This document shows positions 8,021 to 16,737 of a stretch of DNA of 55,823 bases, one piece after another; the stretch's first letter is position 1; the number at the start of each line of letters is the position of its first letter. The position numbers and the translations under genes were made by a program. The notes under the pieces were generated by a model. The model worked only from the letters and a program-made list of their open reading frames with translations. It was not told the DNA's origin and ran no database searches. The DNA is from UBA993 sp964436815 (GTDB taxonomy: Bacteria; Bacillota; Dethiobacteria; DTU022). The stretch lies in contig CAYTER010000009.1 of NCBI GenBank assembly GCA_964436815.1, positions 1 to 55,823 of the forward strand, given 5' to 3'.

Positions 8021-9293
8021 AGTGGTTGTTGTTGGCGGGGGTGTAGCCGGGCTGTCAGCAGCAAGGCAAGCCCGGTTGTCCGGACGCGAAGTGAAAATAT
8101 TTGAAGCAAGGAAACGCTGGGGCGGCCTCCTTGATCATTTTTCAATTGACGGCTTCAGGTTCGACAGCGGTGTTCACTTTGCATTCAGCAGTAATGAAGA
8201 ATATCGCACTCTGCTTGAAAAAACTGATTATCTTACTCATACTCCCGAACCATACAATTATGAAAAAGGATCCTGGCTGAAGCACCCGGTGCAGAATAAT
8301 CTTTATCCCCTGCCGGTAGAAGAAAAAGTCGAAGCGCTGAAAGCCTTTATTGAGCGGCCCGAGCAGACTGCTGATCATGAGCATTACCGCCAATGGCTGG
8401 ATCAGCAGTTTGGCGTTGCCATTGCCGAACGTTTTCCGGCCAGATATACGGAAAAATACTGGACGGTGGCAGCAGAAAAGCTGGGAACCGAGTGGGTGGG
8501 AAACAGGCTTTACAGACCGGCACTGGAAGAAGTACTCTTTGGAGCCATGAGCGATCATACCCCGCAGACTTATTACCTGCAGGAGATGTTATACCCCCGG
8601 CAGGGAGGTTTTCGCTCATTTCTCGATCCTTTACTGGAGGGTCTTGCGATTAAGCTCGGGGAAAAAGTAATTAAAGTGAATACTAAAAAAAGTTTTATTG
8701 AGCTGAGTGACGGCAGCCGTGAATATTTCAATCATTTGATTAGCAGCGCGCCGCTGCCAGAGTTAATCGCCATGCTCGATGATATCCCTGAGGCGGTCAG
8801 AAGCGCCGCAGATTCTCTATGGGCAACCTCAGCTGCCCTTATTTCGTTTGGACTTGATCAACCCGAAGCAGGAAAACATCTCTGGTTTTATATCTATGAC
8901 CGGGATATTTATCCGGCCAGGGTTCATGCTCCCTATAAAAAATCACCGGACAATGCTCCGGCGGGAAGAAGTTCCCTGCAGTTTGAGATCTATCATTCTC
9001 GTTATAAAAAGCTGCCTGCCTCTCCGGAGAACTTAATTGATCATGCTATCGAAGCAGCAGCAAAAATGAAACTTTTTAAGCAACAAGCGGTTGTGGTTTC
9101 CGATTATCGAAACCTTCCTTATGCCAATGTAGTCTTTGATCTTGGCATGACCCGGAGACGCAACTACGTTCTGGATCACGTCCGGTCAGCAGGTATAGTC
9201 CCGATCGGCCGTTTCGGGCTTTGGGATTATCTATGGAGCGACCAGAGTTACCTGAGCGGTATCAGGGCAGCAGAACAGTTGGATATGATATAA
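8013..9293 (+). CDS. FAD-dependent oxidoreductase of the protoporphyrinogen oxidase/amine oxidase fold
   Basis: 426 aa. Starts with a dinucleotide loop VVVGGGVAGLSAARQA followed by FEARKRWGGLLD and GFRFDSGVHF, the FAD-binding pattern of the PPOX/amine-oxidase superfamily; the C-terminal segment YLSGIRAAEQL is the second FAD contact. Its start overlaps the sugar transferase stop by 8 bases, so it is coupled to polysaccharide genes rather than to haem synthesis. Proteins of this type occur in cell-surface polysaccharide clusters with unproved function; UDP-galactopyranose mutase is a distant relative by fold. Substrate unknown: sugar ring redox or isomerisation is a guess. Confidence 0.7.
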   Translation: MAEVVVVGGGVAGLSAARQARLSGREVKIFEARKRWGGLLDHFSIDGFRFDSGVHFAFSSNEEYRTLLEKTDYLTHTPEPYNYEKGSWLKHPVQNNLYPLPVEEKVEALKAFIERPEQTADHEHYRQWLDQQFGVAIAERFPARYTEKYWTVAAEKLGTEWVGNRLYRPALEEVLFGAMSDHTPQTYYLQEMLYPRQGGFRSFLDPLLEGLAIKLGEKVIKVNTKKSFIELSDGSREYFNHLISSAPLPELIAMLDDIPEAVRSAADSLWATSAALISFGLDQPEAGKHLWFYIYDRDIYPARVHAPYKKSPDNAPAGRSSLQFEIYHSRYKKLPASPENLIDHAIEAAAKMKLFKQQAVVVSDYRNLPYANVVFDLGMTRRRNYVLDHVRSAGIVPIGRFGLWDYLWSDQSYLSGIRAAEQLDMI

Positions 9294-9338
9294 TTTTTTT
9301 ATCCAGCTGGTCAGAAAGTGAAAGAGGGCGGCAGAGAA

Positions 9339-10778
9339 ATGAGCGGTAACGAGAAAAACTATAATGAAAAGAATGCCGATAGTTCGTATAAGAAGGCGGC
9401 AAAAGAGAAAAAGAAATTAAATAAAACAGCGAAGATCCTGGTTATCGTAGCAGCAATATTAACCGTGCTGCTGGTGGTGATGGGAACTTACGTTTTTGCC
9501 TTTTTCAATCAGGTCAGGGAGCCGCAGCGGGTCCTGCTCCGGGAAGTTGATTTTGAAGAGCAGTATGATGTCGGGGAAGAATTCTCCGAGCATATTGTCA
9601 ACATCGGGCTGCTGGGCTTTGATCGCGGCTGGAACAGGGAGGAACGAGGAGAATACCTTTTCCGTCCCGATATGCTGGCAGTGCTTTCAATCAATTTTGA
9701 TACCGACCAGATTGCAGTTGTCCGCATACCGCGCGATTCTTATGTGCCGATTCATGGCACCGGCGGTTTTCATGATAAAATTAACCATTCCTACTACTAT
9801 GGCTATATCAGGAAAAGCGACGACCATCACGCCGAGGGAATCCAAAACACCTTAAAAACTGTAAGCAACGTCCTTGGAGGAATACCGATTCATTACTATA
9901 TCTCGGTTGATATGTATTCCATAATCGAACTGGTCGACGCCTTTGGCGGCATCTATTACGAAGTCGAAAAAACCATCTATGACAAGCATTGGAACGTAGG
10001 TGAAGTTTTGGTCCCGGAAGGCCCGCAGATCATGGACGGTAAGACCTACCTGCGATACCTCCAGTATCGCGAAGATGCCACTAACCAGGATTACGGGCGG
10101 ATTGATCGCCAAATGAACCTGCTGAAAGAGACTTTCATTTACTTAAAAGAAAAGGGAAAAATTACCGATATCCCGGCTACCTACCGGATTTATAAAGATT
10201 ATGTCGAAACAGATCTTTCATACACGCAAATTGCAGCTCTGGCTTACTACGCCCGCGATTTTAAAGCAGATGACGAACACCTCAAGTTTTACACCATTCA
10301 GGGCGATGGCCAGATGATGGACGGTATCTGGTACCAGGTTATATTTCAGCGGGATCGCTTGAATATTATTAAAGAGGTTTTTGGCCTGGATGTTGAACCC
10401 TGGCCGCCGATTGTCCTGGAAGACAGCCCGGAATACCTGGAGGAACAGCGGCGTAAACAGATGGAGGAAGAAGGGCTGATCACCGACTGGACTTTTGAAG
10501 AAATGGACGGCGATGAGGAAACTGACAGCGATCTTGGCGCAGCAGGCCCCATAATGGTTCCGGATCTAACCGCAATGACCATCGATGAAGCCCGGGCCCG
10601 GGTAGAAGCTCTTGGTCTCCTATTAGGGGCGATCGAAGAGCGCCATTATAATTTTATGGAAGAGGGCCGGGTTGTGTTTAGCGATCCCCTGCCGGGCCGC
10701 TCGGTTTACCCGGGAACAGCTATAAACCTGATTGTATCGCTTGGGCCGGAAACGCCAATACCGGAAGCTGATAACTAA
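9339..10778 (+). CDS. LytR-CpsA-Psr (LCP) family ligase with C-terminal PASTA domain
   Basis: About 479 aa. A basic cytoplasmic tail, one membrane helix (about residues 30-52), then an extracytoplasmic LCP domain: DMLAVLSINFD, the IPRDSYV arginine, DKINHSYYYG, and RYLQYRED with YGRIDRQ, all positions known to bind the polyprenyl pyrophosphate head group. A Glu/Asp-rich linker leads to one PASTA domain (about residues 405-475) starting MVPDLTAMTIDEA. LCP proteins attach polysaccharides to peptidoglycan. A GTG at 9318 also opens this frame, but the ATG at 9339 has AGAGGG ten bases upstream. A second LCP gene follows with a one-base overlap. Confidence 0.88.
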   Translation: MSGNEKNYNEKNADSSYKKAAKEKKKLNKTAKILVIVAAILTVLLVVMGTYVFAFFNQVREPQRVLLREVDFEEQYDVGEEFSEHIVNIGLLGFDRGWNREERGEYLFRPDMLAVLSINFDTDQIAVVRIPRDSYVPIHGTGGFHDKINHSYYYGYIRKSDDHHAEGIQNTLKTVSNVLGGIPIHYYISVDMYSIIELVDAFGGIYYEVEKTIYDKHWNVGEVLVPEGPQIMDGKTYLRYLQYREDATNQDYGRIDRQMNLLKETFIYLKEKGKITDIPATYRIYKDYVETDLSYTQIAALAYYARDFKADDEHLKFYTIQGDGQMMDGIWYQVIFQRDRLNIIKEVFGLDVEPWPPIVLEDSPEYLEEQRRKQMEEEGLITDWTFEEMDGDEETDSDLGAAGPIMVPDLTAMTIDEARARVEALGLLLGAIEERHYNFMEEGRVVFSDPLPGRSVYPGTAINLIVSLGPETPIPEADN

Positions 10779-11743
10779 TGGAAAATCTGCCGCAAAGAGC
10801 ACGGTTTTATATTTCGCTGGCAGTAACCTGCGCGATCATCCTGATCTCTTTTTCGGTCATATTTTACGGGGTCTACCAGGTTTATTTCGCTCCCGCTACA
10901 CTCTTCCGCAGTGATTTCGATAATGTAAACCAAATTGAAGAAGCCTTCGACCAGAGACGGATTAATGTTGCTATCCTGGGGTTGCACAACCGCAATGAAG
11001 ACAATACTTTCGGTGACATTTATTATGTCGATACTATTTTAGTTGCTTCCATAAACTTTGCTGAAAACACGCTTTCTCTTCTGGCTGTACCCCGTGATGC
11101 TTATGTTGATATTACCGGTTACGGCGCAACTGACCGGATCAGGCAATCATACAGTTATGGTTACCGGTTGGGTGGAGATGATAAGCATGATGCTGGACTG
11201 CAAACAGCTCTCGACACCCTGGCCGAGCTATTGGAAGGGATTAAACTGCATTACTATATTGCCATGGACCTGCAGGGATTAAGAGAGTTGATCGATTCGA
11301 TGGGTGGAGTCTATTACGATGTGGAAGTTGACATGATCGGTTTCACCCCGCAGGAATCTCTTGATGCCGGACCACAGCTGCTTGACGGTCGCGGCTACAT
11401 TACCTATCTAACCTACAGGGATGCTGACATACGCGATGATCTGAACCGGATGCAACGGCAGAAATCGCTGATGTTGGCCACTTTTGAATACTTTAAAGAG
11501 ATGGGACTGTTTAGCTATGTGATCCCTACCTACACAGCTTATCGTGAACACATCAGTACCAATTTAAGTTTCAACCAGGTGGCGGCGTTGGCTCTTTTCG
11601 CCGGAGAGCGTTTGGAAAGCGATTCGATCAAGGACTTTTCTCTCACCGGCGAATACTTTAGCCCCGATTTTGGCCAAAACTACTATCTGGTTTTGGACGA
11701 AGAGGCAAACCGTCAACTGATTGAATCCTGGGCAGGCTACTGA
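10778..11743 (+). CDS. Second LytR-CpsA-Psr (LCP) family protein
   Basis: 321 aa: short tail, one membrane helix (about residues 10-32) and an LCP domain without PASTA. It keeps VPRDAYV and YLTYRDAD..LNRMQRQ, but the KIN(H) segment of the first copy is replaced by DRIRQSYSYG and the later Gly-Arg pair is changed. The start shares one base with the upstream stop (TAATG), indicating coupling. It may work with the PASTA-containing copy as a pair, or have shifted substrate preference. Assigned by family pattern; direct ligase activity is inferred. Confidence 0.83.
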   Translation: MENLPQRARFYISLAVTCAIILISFSVIFYGVYQVYFAPATLFRSDFDNVNQIEEAFDQRRINVAILGLHNRNEDNTFGDIYYVDTILVASINFAENTLSLLAVPRDAYVDITGYGATDRIRQSYSYGYRLGGDDKHDAGLQTALDTLAELLEGIKLHYYIAMDLQGLRELIDSMGGVYYDVEVDMIGFTPQESLDAGPQLLDGRGYITYLTYRDADIRDDLNRMQRQKSLMLATFEYFKEMGLFSYVIPTYTAYREHISTNLSFNQVAALALFAGERLESDSIKDFSLTGEYFSPDFGQNYYLVLDEEANRQLIESWAGY

Positions 11744-11762
11744 AAGCAGGCGATTAGGTTAA

Positions 11763-12743
11763 ATGAGCGAAAATAATTCAAACGCTAAGAAGAAGGAGTT
11801 ATGCCTGGTAACCGGCGCAGCCGGGTTTATCGGTTCTCATCTGGTCCGCCGATTGCTTGGTGAAGGTTATCGGGTTACCGGAATCGATTGTTTCACTGAT
11901 TATTATGACCCGAAGATCAAGTGGAAAAACATCGCCGATCTTCTTCAGAACCCGGATTTCGATCTGATTGAGGATGACCTGGTTGATGCCCTGGAAAGCC
12001 TCCCGGAAATGGTAAAATGGGTATTTCACCAGGCGGCCCAGGCCGGGGTGCGGGCTAGTTGGGGCCGTGAATTTGAACATTACACAAAACATAATATCCT
12101 CGCTACTCAGCGCCTGCTCGAATGGGCCAGGCTCAATGGTCCGGAGCGTTTTATTTATGCTTCTTCGTCTTCAGTTTACGGCGATGTCAGTAAACTGCCG
12201 ATGCATGAAGATGATCCGCTCAAACCACTTTCTCCTTACGGCGTTTCAAAGCTGGCTGCCGAAAATTTATGTTCTCTTTACTTCAAAAACTTTGCCGTCC
12301 CGACGGTTTCCCTGCGCTATTTTACGGTCTACGGGCCGGGTCAGCGTCCGGATATGGCTTTTCACCGCTTCATCAAGGGGATCAGGGAGGATCGTGAGCT
12401 TATTGTCTATGGAGACGGAGAGCAGACCCGTGATTTCACTTATGTGGAAGATATCGTGAACGCAAATCTGGCAGCAGCTGCTAATCAGAATGCTGTGGGG
12501 CGGGTTTATAATATCGGAGGCGGCAGCCGGGTTTCAGTTAACGGAGTGCTGCAAATACTGGCCGAAATTACCGGTAAAGAGTTAAAGGTAAGGCATGAAG
12601 CGATTAAGGCCGGCGATCCTCCGCACACGTATGCTGATACAACCAGGGCTAAGATCGAGCTCGATTTTACGCCGCAAACCGATCTGACCGAAGGCTTAAA
12701 AAAGATGTATGCCTGTTTTAATATAGAAACCAACACTGGCTAG
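11763..12743 (+). CDS. UDP-sugar 4-epimerase-like extended SDR
   Basis: 326 aa. GAAGFIGSHL nucleotide loop, DCFTDYYDPKIKWKN (pattern seen in UDP-glucuronate 4-epimerases), HQAAQAGVRASW, YASSSSVYGD, catalytic YGVSK, and RYFTVYGPGQRPDMA. These point to the GalE/uronate-epimerase group of nucleotide-sugar epimerases. It follows the LCP genes by 19 bases and probably supplies a sugar precursor for the same glycan. The stop TAG shares the palindrome CTAG with the stop of the convergent DUF368 gene. Whether the substrate is UDP-glucuronate or UDP-hexose cannot be told. Confidence 0.85.
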   Translation: MSENNSNAKKKELCLVTGAAGFIGSHLVRRLLGEGYRVTGIDCFTDYYDPKIKWKNIADLLQNPDFDLIEDDLVDALESLPEMVKWVFHQAAQAGVRASWGREFEHYTKHNILATQRLLEWARLNGPERFIYASSSSVYGDVSKLPMHEDDPLKPLSPYGVSKLAAENLCSLYFKNFAVPTVSLRYFTVYGPGQRPDMAFHRFIKGIREDRELIVYGDGEQTRDFTYVEDIVNANLAAAANQNAVGRVYNIGGGSRVSVNGVLQILAEITGKELKVRHEAIKAGDPPHTYADTTRAKIELDFTPQTDLTEGLKKMYACFNIETNTG

Positions 12744-13513
12744 GCGTTAAACGTTGGACGTTTGCGGGTCAGCAGGAAAACAACAGCTGCTCCCAACGCG
12801 GCGGCTACAAAAAAGGAAAAACTGAACCGTAACGGTAATAAGGCACGGGTCGAGCCGGCAATCAGGCCGGCCAGCAGAAAAGATATTTCAACCTGGTAGC
12901 GGCGGTAGAGAGCGGAAAGAACCCTGGCCAGGCCAAAAATCCCGACTATAAAGCCTGCTGCCAGGAATAGCAGCCTTAACCATTGCCAGTGGCTGACGGC
13001 AAATATAACATCATCGTATAAATTCATAATGACCAGGACCGCGCTGCCAGAGATACCGGGCAGCAGCATGGTGGCGCTGGCCAGTGCGCCGCCGAGGAAA
13101 AAGTGGAAAAGGCCTCCGGGAGGCAGAACGGTGAAGGTCTGGCTTGGTTCGCAGATGATAAACCAGGCAATGTAGAAACCGAGCAGGGCAAAAAGCAACA
13201 CTTGTGGTTTTGGCAGCGCCCCGCTGTGTTTTAGGTTTATGACCACCGGGATAGAGGCGACGAGCATGCCGAAGATAAAGGCCAGGATCAATGAATTAAA
13301 ACTCGTCAGCAGGTAACTGACGATGTAAACGGCAGCCAGGGCCCCGGCCAGAGCGCCAAGCAGGTGGTAAAGGTAAGGCTTTAATCTTAAATTGGCTAAA
13401 TCATAGATGAACCGCTGATAGAAACCTAAGATTAAGATTACTGTTCCGGCGCTGAGTCCCGGCAAAACAAGGGCTACACCGATCAGCAATCCCTGCATGA
13501 TGTTAGTAACCAT
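12740..13513 (-). CDS. DUF368 membrane protein, PopT-like undecaprenyl-phosphate translocase family
   Basis: 257 aa with about eight hydrophobic helices. The opening (MQGLLIGVALVLPGLSAGTV) and the repeated LPGISGSAVLVIM in the second half are the paired PG(L/I)S motifs of DUF368. Members were reported in 2023 to return undecaprenyl phosphate to the inner face of the membrane. That fits the neighbourhood, which consumes this carrier through the initiating sugar transferase. AGGAG lies before the ATG. It converges with the epimerase and is divergent from the YfcE gene, so the relation to the polysaccharide operon is by position only. Confidence 0.85.
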   Translation of the reverse strand: MVTNIMQGLLIGVALVLPGLSAGTVILILGFYQRFIYDLANLRLKPYLYHLLGALAGALAAVYIVSYLLTSFNSLILAFIFGMLVASIPVVINLKHSGALPKPQVLLFALLGFYIAWFIICEPSQTFTVLPPGGLFHFFLGGALASATMLLPGISGSAVLVIMNLYDDVIFAVSHWQWLRLLFLAAGFIVGIFGLARVLSALYRRYQVEISFLLAGLIAGSTRALLPLRFSFSFFVAAALGAAVVFLLTRKRPTFNA

Positions 13514-13642
13514 GAAAGCTCCTTTAGTTTGTTATCGACTGTAGTATATTCGTTAACGGGTGATAATATCCTTTTAATGACCTTAAAGCGGGCAACCAAA
13601 ACCGGATAAAAGCTGAACTGATTTAACAGCAGGAGAGACAGA

Positions 13643-14176
13643 TTGAACGATCAAATTAAAGTGGTTTGTTACGATGATACTATAAAAAAAGTCGGGGTTA
13701 TTGCGGATACTCACCTGCCGACCCGGGCCCGCTTTATCCCGCCGTTAGTTTTTCAGACTTTTATGGATGTGCAGTTAATCCTGCATGCCGGTGACCTGGT
13801 GGATGAAGCGGTTATAGATGAATTCAAGACGCTTGCCCCGGTGGAGGCCATAGCCGGCAATATGGATCCCCTGTTGCTTAAAAGAAAATTGGGGCGTCTG
13901 AAGCTGATTCGGATTGGCAAACTGGCAATAGGTCTGCTGCATGGTGATTTGAGCGGTAGAATGATTGATTTTGGGTTTGTGGCAAACCTCTTCAAACCTG
14001 AAGAGCCGGAGGCGATAGTCTTCGGTCATCTGCACCAACCGGTTATCAGGCGCATTGGCCGTACCCTTTTTTTTAACCCCGGCTCAGCGGTTGAACCCCG
14101 CAGAGGCAGTAAGGCATCCTGTGGCTTGCTGACAATAAATAATGTTGATATAGAAGGCGAAATAATATATCTTTAG
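13643..14176 (+). CDS. YfcE/MJ0936-type metallophosphoesterase
   Basis: 177 aa. Metal ligands of the calcineurin-like fold are present: VIADTHLP (D..H), HAGDLVD, AGNMD, a later LLHGD, and FGHLHQP (GHxH), followed by NPGSAVEPR. This is the small YfcE phosphodiesterase family, active on phosphodiesters in vitro; cellular substrate unknown. Start TTG at 13643 is supported by AGGAG at 13631-13635. About 13 residues precede the usual beginning of the fold. The next gene begins 24 bases after the stop. Confidence 0.87.
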   Translation: MNDQIKVVCYDDTIKKVGVIADTHLPTRARFIPPLVFQTFMDVQLILHAGDLVDEAVIDEFKTLAPVEAIAGNMDPLLLKRKLGRLKLIRIGKLAIGLLHGDLSGRMIDFGFVANLFKPEEPEAIVFGHLHQPVIRRIGRTLFFNPGSAVEPRRGSKASCGLLTINNVDIEGEIIYL

Positions 14177-14200
14177 GTATAAGGAGAAGGAGGGATTAGC

Positions 14201-14389
14201 ATGGCGCTGGATATTAACAAGCAAAAAGAACTTCGTGAAAGGGTGTTATACGAAGCTGAAAAGTTAAAATTACCCTGCAGCAAGGCATTTATTATCGCAT
14301 CGGAGGTAAATTGCCCAATCAGTGAAGTTGGTAAAATCTGTAATGAGCTCAGTATTAAAATTGAAAGCTGTCAGCTGGGCTGTTTTTAA
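14201..14389 (+). CDS. Conserved-looking 62-aa helical protein with C-terminal CQLGCF
   Basis: Strong ribosome site (GGAGG at 14188-14192) before an ATG. The protein has a basic helix, then KAFIIASEVNCPISEVGKICNEL, which has the spacing of a small helix-turn-helix, and ends in ESCQLGCF with two cysteines near the C-terminus. I do not know a characterised member. It follows the YfcE gene in the same direction and is followed by a hairpin. A small DNA-binding or metal-binding role is possible but unproved. Confidence 0.7.
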   Translation: MALDINKQKELRERVLYEAEKLKLPCSKAFIIASEVNCPISEVGKICNELSIKIESCQLGCF

Positions 14390-14461
14390 ACAAATTAAAG
14401 CATAATCAGGAGAAATAGAGAGATTCAGGCAGAAAAACAGCGTAATCTTTATAAAACAGAT

Positions 14462-14490
14462 AAGCAGGCTTAATTATAGCCTGCTTTTCC
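14462..14490 (+). terminator. Rho-independent terminator after the 62-aa gene
   Basis: Inverted repeat AAGCAGGCT (14462-14470) / AGCCTGCTT (14478-14486) with a 7-base loop, followed by TTCC. The T-run is short, so strength is uncertain. It separates the YfcE transcript from the groESL promoter starting three bases later. Confidence 0.55.
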
Positions 14491-14492
14491 AT

Positions 14493-14521
14493 TTGCCTGA
14501 CTGGCAGAGGTGCAGTATATT
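14493..14521 (+). promoter_or_regulatory. groESL sigma-A promoter
   Basis: TTGCCT (14493-14498) and TATATT (14516-14521) with a 17-base spacer. The CIRCE operator begins 15 bases downstream, i.e. just after the expected transcript start, the normal position for HrcA control. Confidence 0.65.
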
Positions 14522-14535
14522 GGTAGATGGAATTG

Positions 14536-14562
14536 TTAGCACTCACCTGCTTTGAGTGCTGC
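14536..14562 (+). promoter_or_regulatory. CIRCE operator (HrcA site), slightly degenerate
   Basis: TTAGCACTC (14536-14544), nine-base spacer, then GAGTGCTGC (14554-14562). The left arm is the exact consensus; the right arm is GAGTGCT followed by GC instead of AA. It lies between the promoter and groES, so HrcA repression of groESL is expected. Confidence 0.9.
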
Positions 14563-14592
14563 TAAAAAATTTACACAAAGGAGGAAGGTTAA

Positions 14593-14880
14593 ATGAACCT
14601 CAAACCCCTTTCAGACAGAGTTGTTGTTAAGGTGCTAGAAGCGGAAGAAAAAACCGCGAGCGGTATTGTTCTGCCAGACAAGGCGAAAGAAAAGCCGCAG
14701 GAAGGTGAAGTAATGGCAGTCGGTACCGGCAAAGTACTTGATAACGGAACCAGGATGGAGATGGATGTCAAGGTTGGTGACAAGGTTATCTTCTCCCGCT
14801 ACGCCGGAACAGAAGTTAAAGTTAAAGGCGAAGAGTTTCTGATCCTGAGACAGGACGATATTCTGGCCCTCGTAAAGTAA
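14593..14880 (+). CDS. groES: Co-chaperonin GroES
   Basis: 95 aa, normal length. Begins MNLKPLSDRVVVK, has EEKTASGIVLPD (start of the mobile loop that contacts GroEL) and VKGEEFLILRQDDILALV at the end. It caps the GroEL ring during ATP-driven folding in the cytoplasm. AAAGGAGG precedes the ATG. It is the first gene of the CIRCE-controlled groES-groEL operon; groEL starts 35 bases later. Confidence 0.97.
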   Translation: MNLKPLSDRVVVKVLEAEEKTASGIVLPDKAKEKPQEGEVMAVGTGKVLDNGTRMEMDVKVGDKVIFSRYAGTEVKVKGEEFLILRQDDILALVK

Positions 14881-14915
14881 TCATATTTTAATAGAAATGA
14901 AGGAGGTTGTAAGCT

Positions 14916-16547
14916 ATGGCTAAACAGATTATTTACAATGAAGAAGCCCGGCGCGCCCTCGAAAGAGGCGTAAACGCCCTGGCCAATACTGTAACTGTAA
15001 CCTTAGGCCCGAAAGGCCGTAACGTTGTGCTTGACAAGAAATTCGGTTCTCCCCAGATTACCAATGATGGTGTGACCATCGCCCGCGAGATTGAACTGGA
15101 AGATCCATTTGAAAACATGGGTGCTCAGCTGGTAAAAGAAGTAGCAACCAAAACGAATGATGTTGCCGGAGACGGCACCACCACCGCTACCCTGCTGGCG
15201 CAGGGCATTATCCGTGACGGTTTAAAAAATGTGGCAGCCGGCGCCAATCCGATGCTGATGAAACGCGGAATCGAGAAAGCGGTAGTTGTCGCTCTTGAAG
15301 AACTTGAAAAAATGAGTAAACCGGTTGAAACCAAGGAAGATATATCACAGGTTGCGGCAATTTCAGCTGATGATGAAACAATCGGCGAACTGATTGCTGA
15401 AGCGATGGAGAAGGTTGGTAAAGACGGCGTTATCACTGTTGAAGAATCAAAGGGATTTACCACCGACTTGAAAGTGGTCGAAGGGATGCAATTCGACCGC
15501 GGTTATATCTCTCCTTACATGGTAACCGATACAGAAAAAATGGAAGCAGTGCTTGAAGATCCTTTCATCCTTCTTACCGATCGCAAAGTGAGTAATATCC
15601 ACGACCTGCTGCCGTTGCTGGAGAAGATCGTCCAAAAAGGTAAAAACCTGCTGTTAATCGCTGAAGACGTAGAAGGCGAAGCGCTGGCCACCCTGGTGGT
15701 TAACAAGCTGCGCGGCACATTCACCTGTGTGGCGGTTAAAGCCCCCGGCTTCGGCGATCGCCGCAAGGCGATGCTCGAAGATATCGCCGTTCTGACCGGC
15801 GGTAAGGTTATCTCTGAAGATCTCGGTATCGATATGAAGAATGTCGAAATCGATATGCTCGGCCACGCCCGCCAGGTAAGAATCAGCAAGGAAGAAACTG
15901 TGCTGGTCGATGGTGCAGGAAGTTCTGAAGAGATCAAGAAACGGATCGCCCAGCTGCGGGTCCAGATTGAAGACACAACTTCCGATTTTGATCGCGAAAA
16001 GCTGCAGGAGCGGCTGGCTAAATTAGCCGGCGGTGTGGCTGTAATTGAAGTTGGCGCAGCAACGGAAACAGAAATGAAAGAGAAAAAAATGCGTATTGAA
16101 GATGCCCTTTCAGCAACCCGTGCTGCAGTAGAAGAAGGAATCGTTCCCGGTGGAGGAATTGCCTACCTTAACATTACCGGTGGATTAGAGCAGCTTGAGA
16201 AAAAACTCGAAGGCGATGCTTTAACCGGTCTGATGATCGTCAAGCGTGCTCTCGAAGATCCGGTTCGCGTGATTGCCAACAACGCCGGAGCTGAAGGCTC
16301 AGTCGTCGTGGAGAAAATCAAGGCGATGGATAAAGGCACCGGCTTTAATGCCGCATCTGGCAAGTTTGAGAATATGATGTCTGCCGGTATTGTTGACCCG
16401 GCAAAAGTTGCCCGCTCGGCTATCCAGAATGCAGCCAGCATCTCGGCCCTCTTCCTGACCACTGAAGCGGTGGTTACCGACCTGCCGGAAAAAGAAGGCG
16501 GCGGAATGCCCGGCGGAATGCCCGGCGGCGGAATGCCGATGATGTAA
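14916..16547 (+). CDS. groEL: Chaperonin GroEL
   Basis: 543 aa, typical length. Sequence from LGPKGRNVVLDKKFG through DVAGDGTTTATLLAQ (ATP site) to EEGIVPGGGIAY is standard, and the tail carries the flexible GGMPGGMPGGGMPMM repeat. It forms the double-ring folding chamber with GroES. GAAGGAGG precedes the ATG. Followed by a strong terminator at 16588. Confidence 0.98.
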   Translation: MAKQIIYNEEARRALERGVNALANTVTVTLGPKGRNVVLDKKFGSPQITNDGVTIAREIELEDPFENMGAQLVKEVATKTNDVAGDGTTTATLLAQGIIRDGLKNVAAGANPMLMKRGIEKAVVVALEELEKMSKPVETKEDISQVAAISADDETIGELIAEAMEKVGKDGVITVEESKGFTTDLKVVEGMQFDRGYISPYMVTDTEKMEAVLEDPFILLTDRKVSNIHDLLPLLEKIVQKGKNLLLIAEDVEGEALATLVVNKLRGTFTCVAVKAPGFGDRRKAMLEDIAVLTGGKVISEDLGIDMKNVEIDMLGHARQVRISKEETVLVDGAGSSEEIKKRIAQLRVQIEDTTSDFDREKLQERLAKLAGGVAVIEVGAATETEMKEKKMRIEDALSATRAAVEEGIVPGGGIAYLNITGGLEQLEKKLEGDALTGLMIVKRALEDPVRVIANNAGAEGSVVVEKIKAMDKGTGFNAASGKFENMMSAGIVDPAKVARSAIQNAASISALFLTTEAVVTDLPEKEGGGMPGGMPGGGMPMM

Positions 16548-16587
16548 GTCAGGTTCAATCCCGTCAGCTTTTGTGACGGTCATTATA

Positions 16588-16622
16588 AAAGCCCCTGTTC
16601 AGCAATCGAGCAGGGGCTTTTT
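16588..16622 (+). terminator. Terminator of groESL
   Basis: GCCCCTGTTC (16591-16600) pairs with GAGCAGGGGC (16608-16617; one G-T pair), then a T-run. A second hairpin CCGTCA...TGACGG (16561-16579) lies just before it. Confidence 0.85.
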
Positions 16623-16652
16623 GATCGCCTGATCAGTGGTAAAGAATATTTC

Positions 16653-16681
16653 TCGACACCACTTAGAACTTACACTATAAT
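16653..16681 (+). promoter_or_regulatory. Sigma-A promoter of the acyl-CoA dehydrogenase gene
   Basis: TCGACA (16653-16658), 17-base spacer, TATAAT (16676-16681). The -10 is perfect and the -35 has one mismatch. The GTG start lies 57 bases further on. Confidence 0.65.
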
Positions 16682-16737
16682 CAGTTTAATACGTTAAACA
16701 TTGACAATTGAAAGTATTCTTTTGGAGGTGGCGGACT

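Noticed and set aside
14593..16558. Long antisense frames across groES-groEL and similar genes
   Set aside because: They mirror strongly coding genes, lack ribosome sites and show no family pattern.
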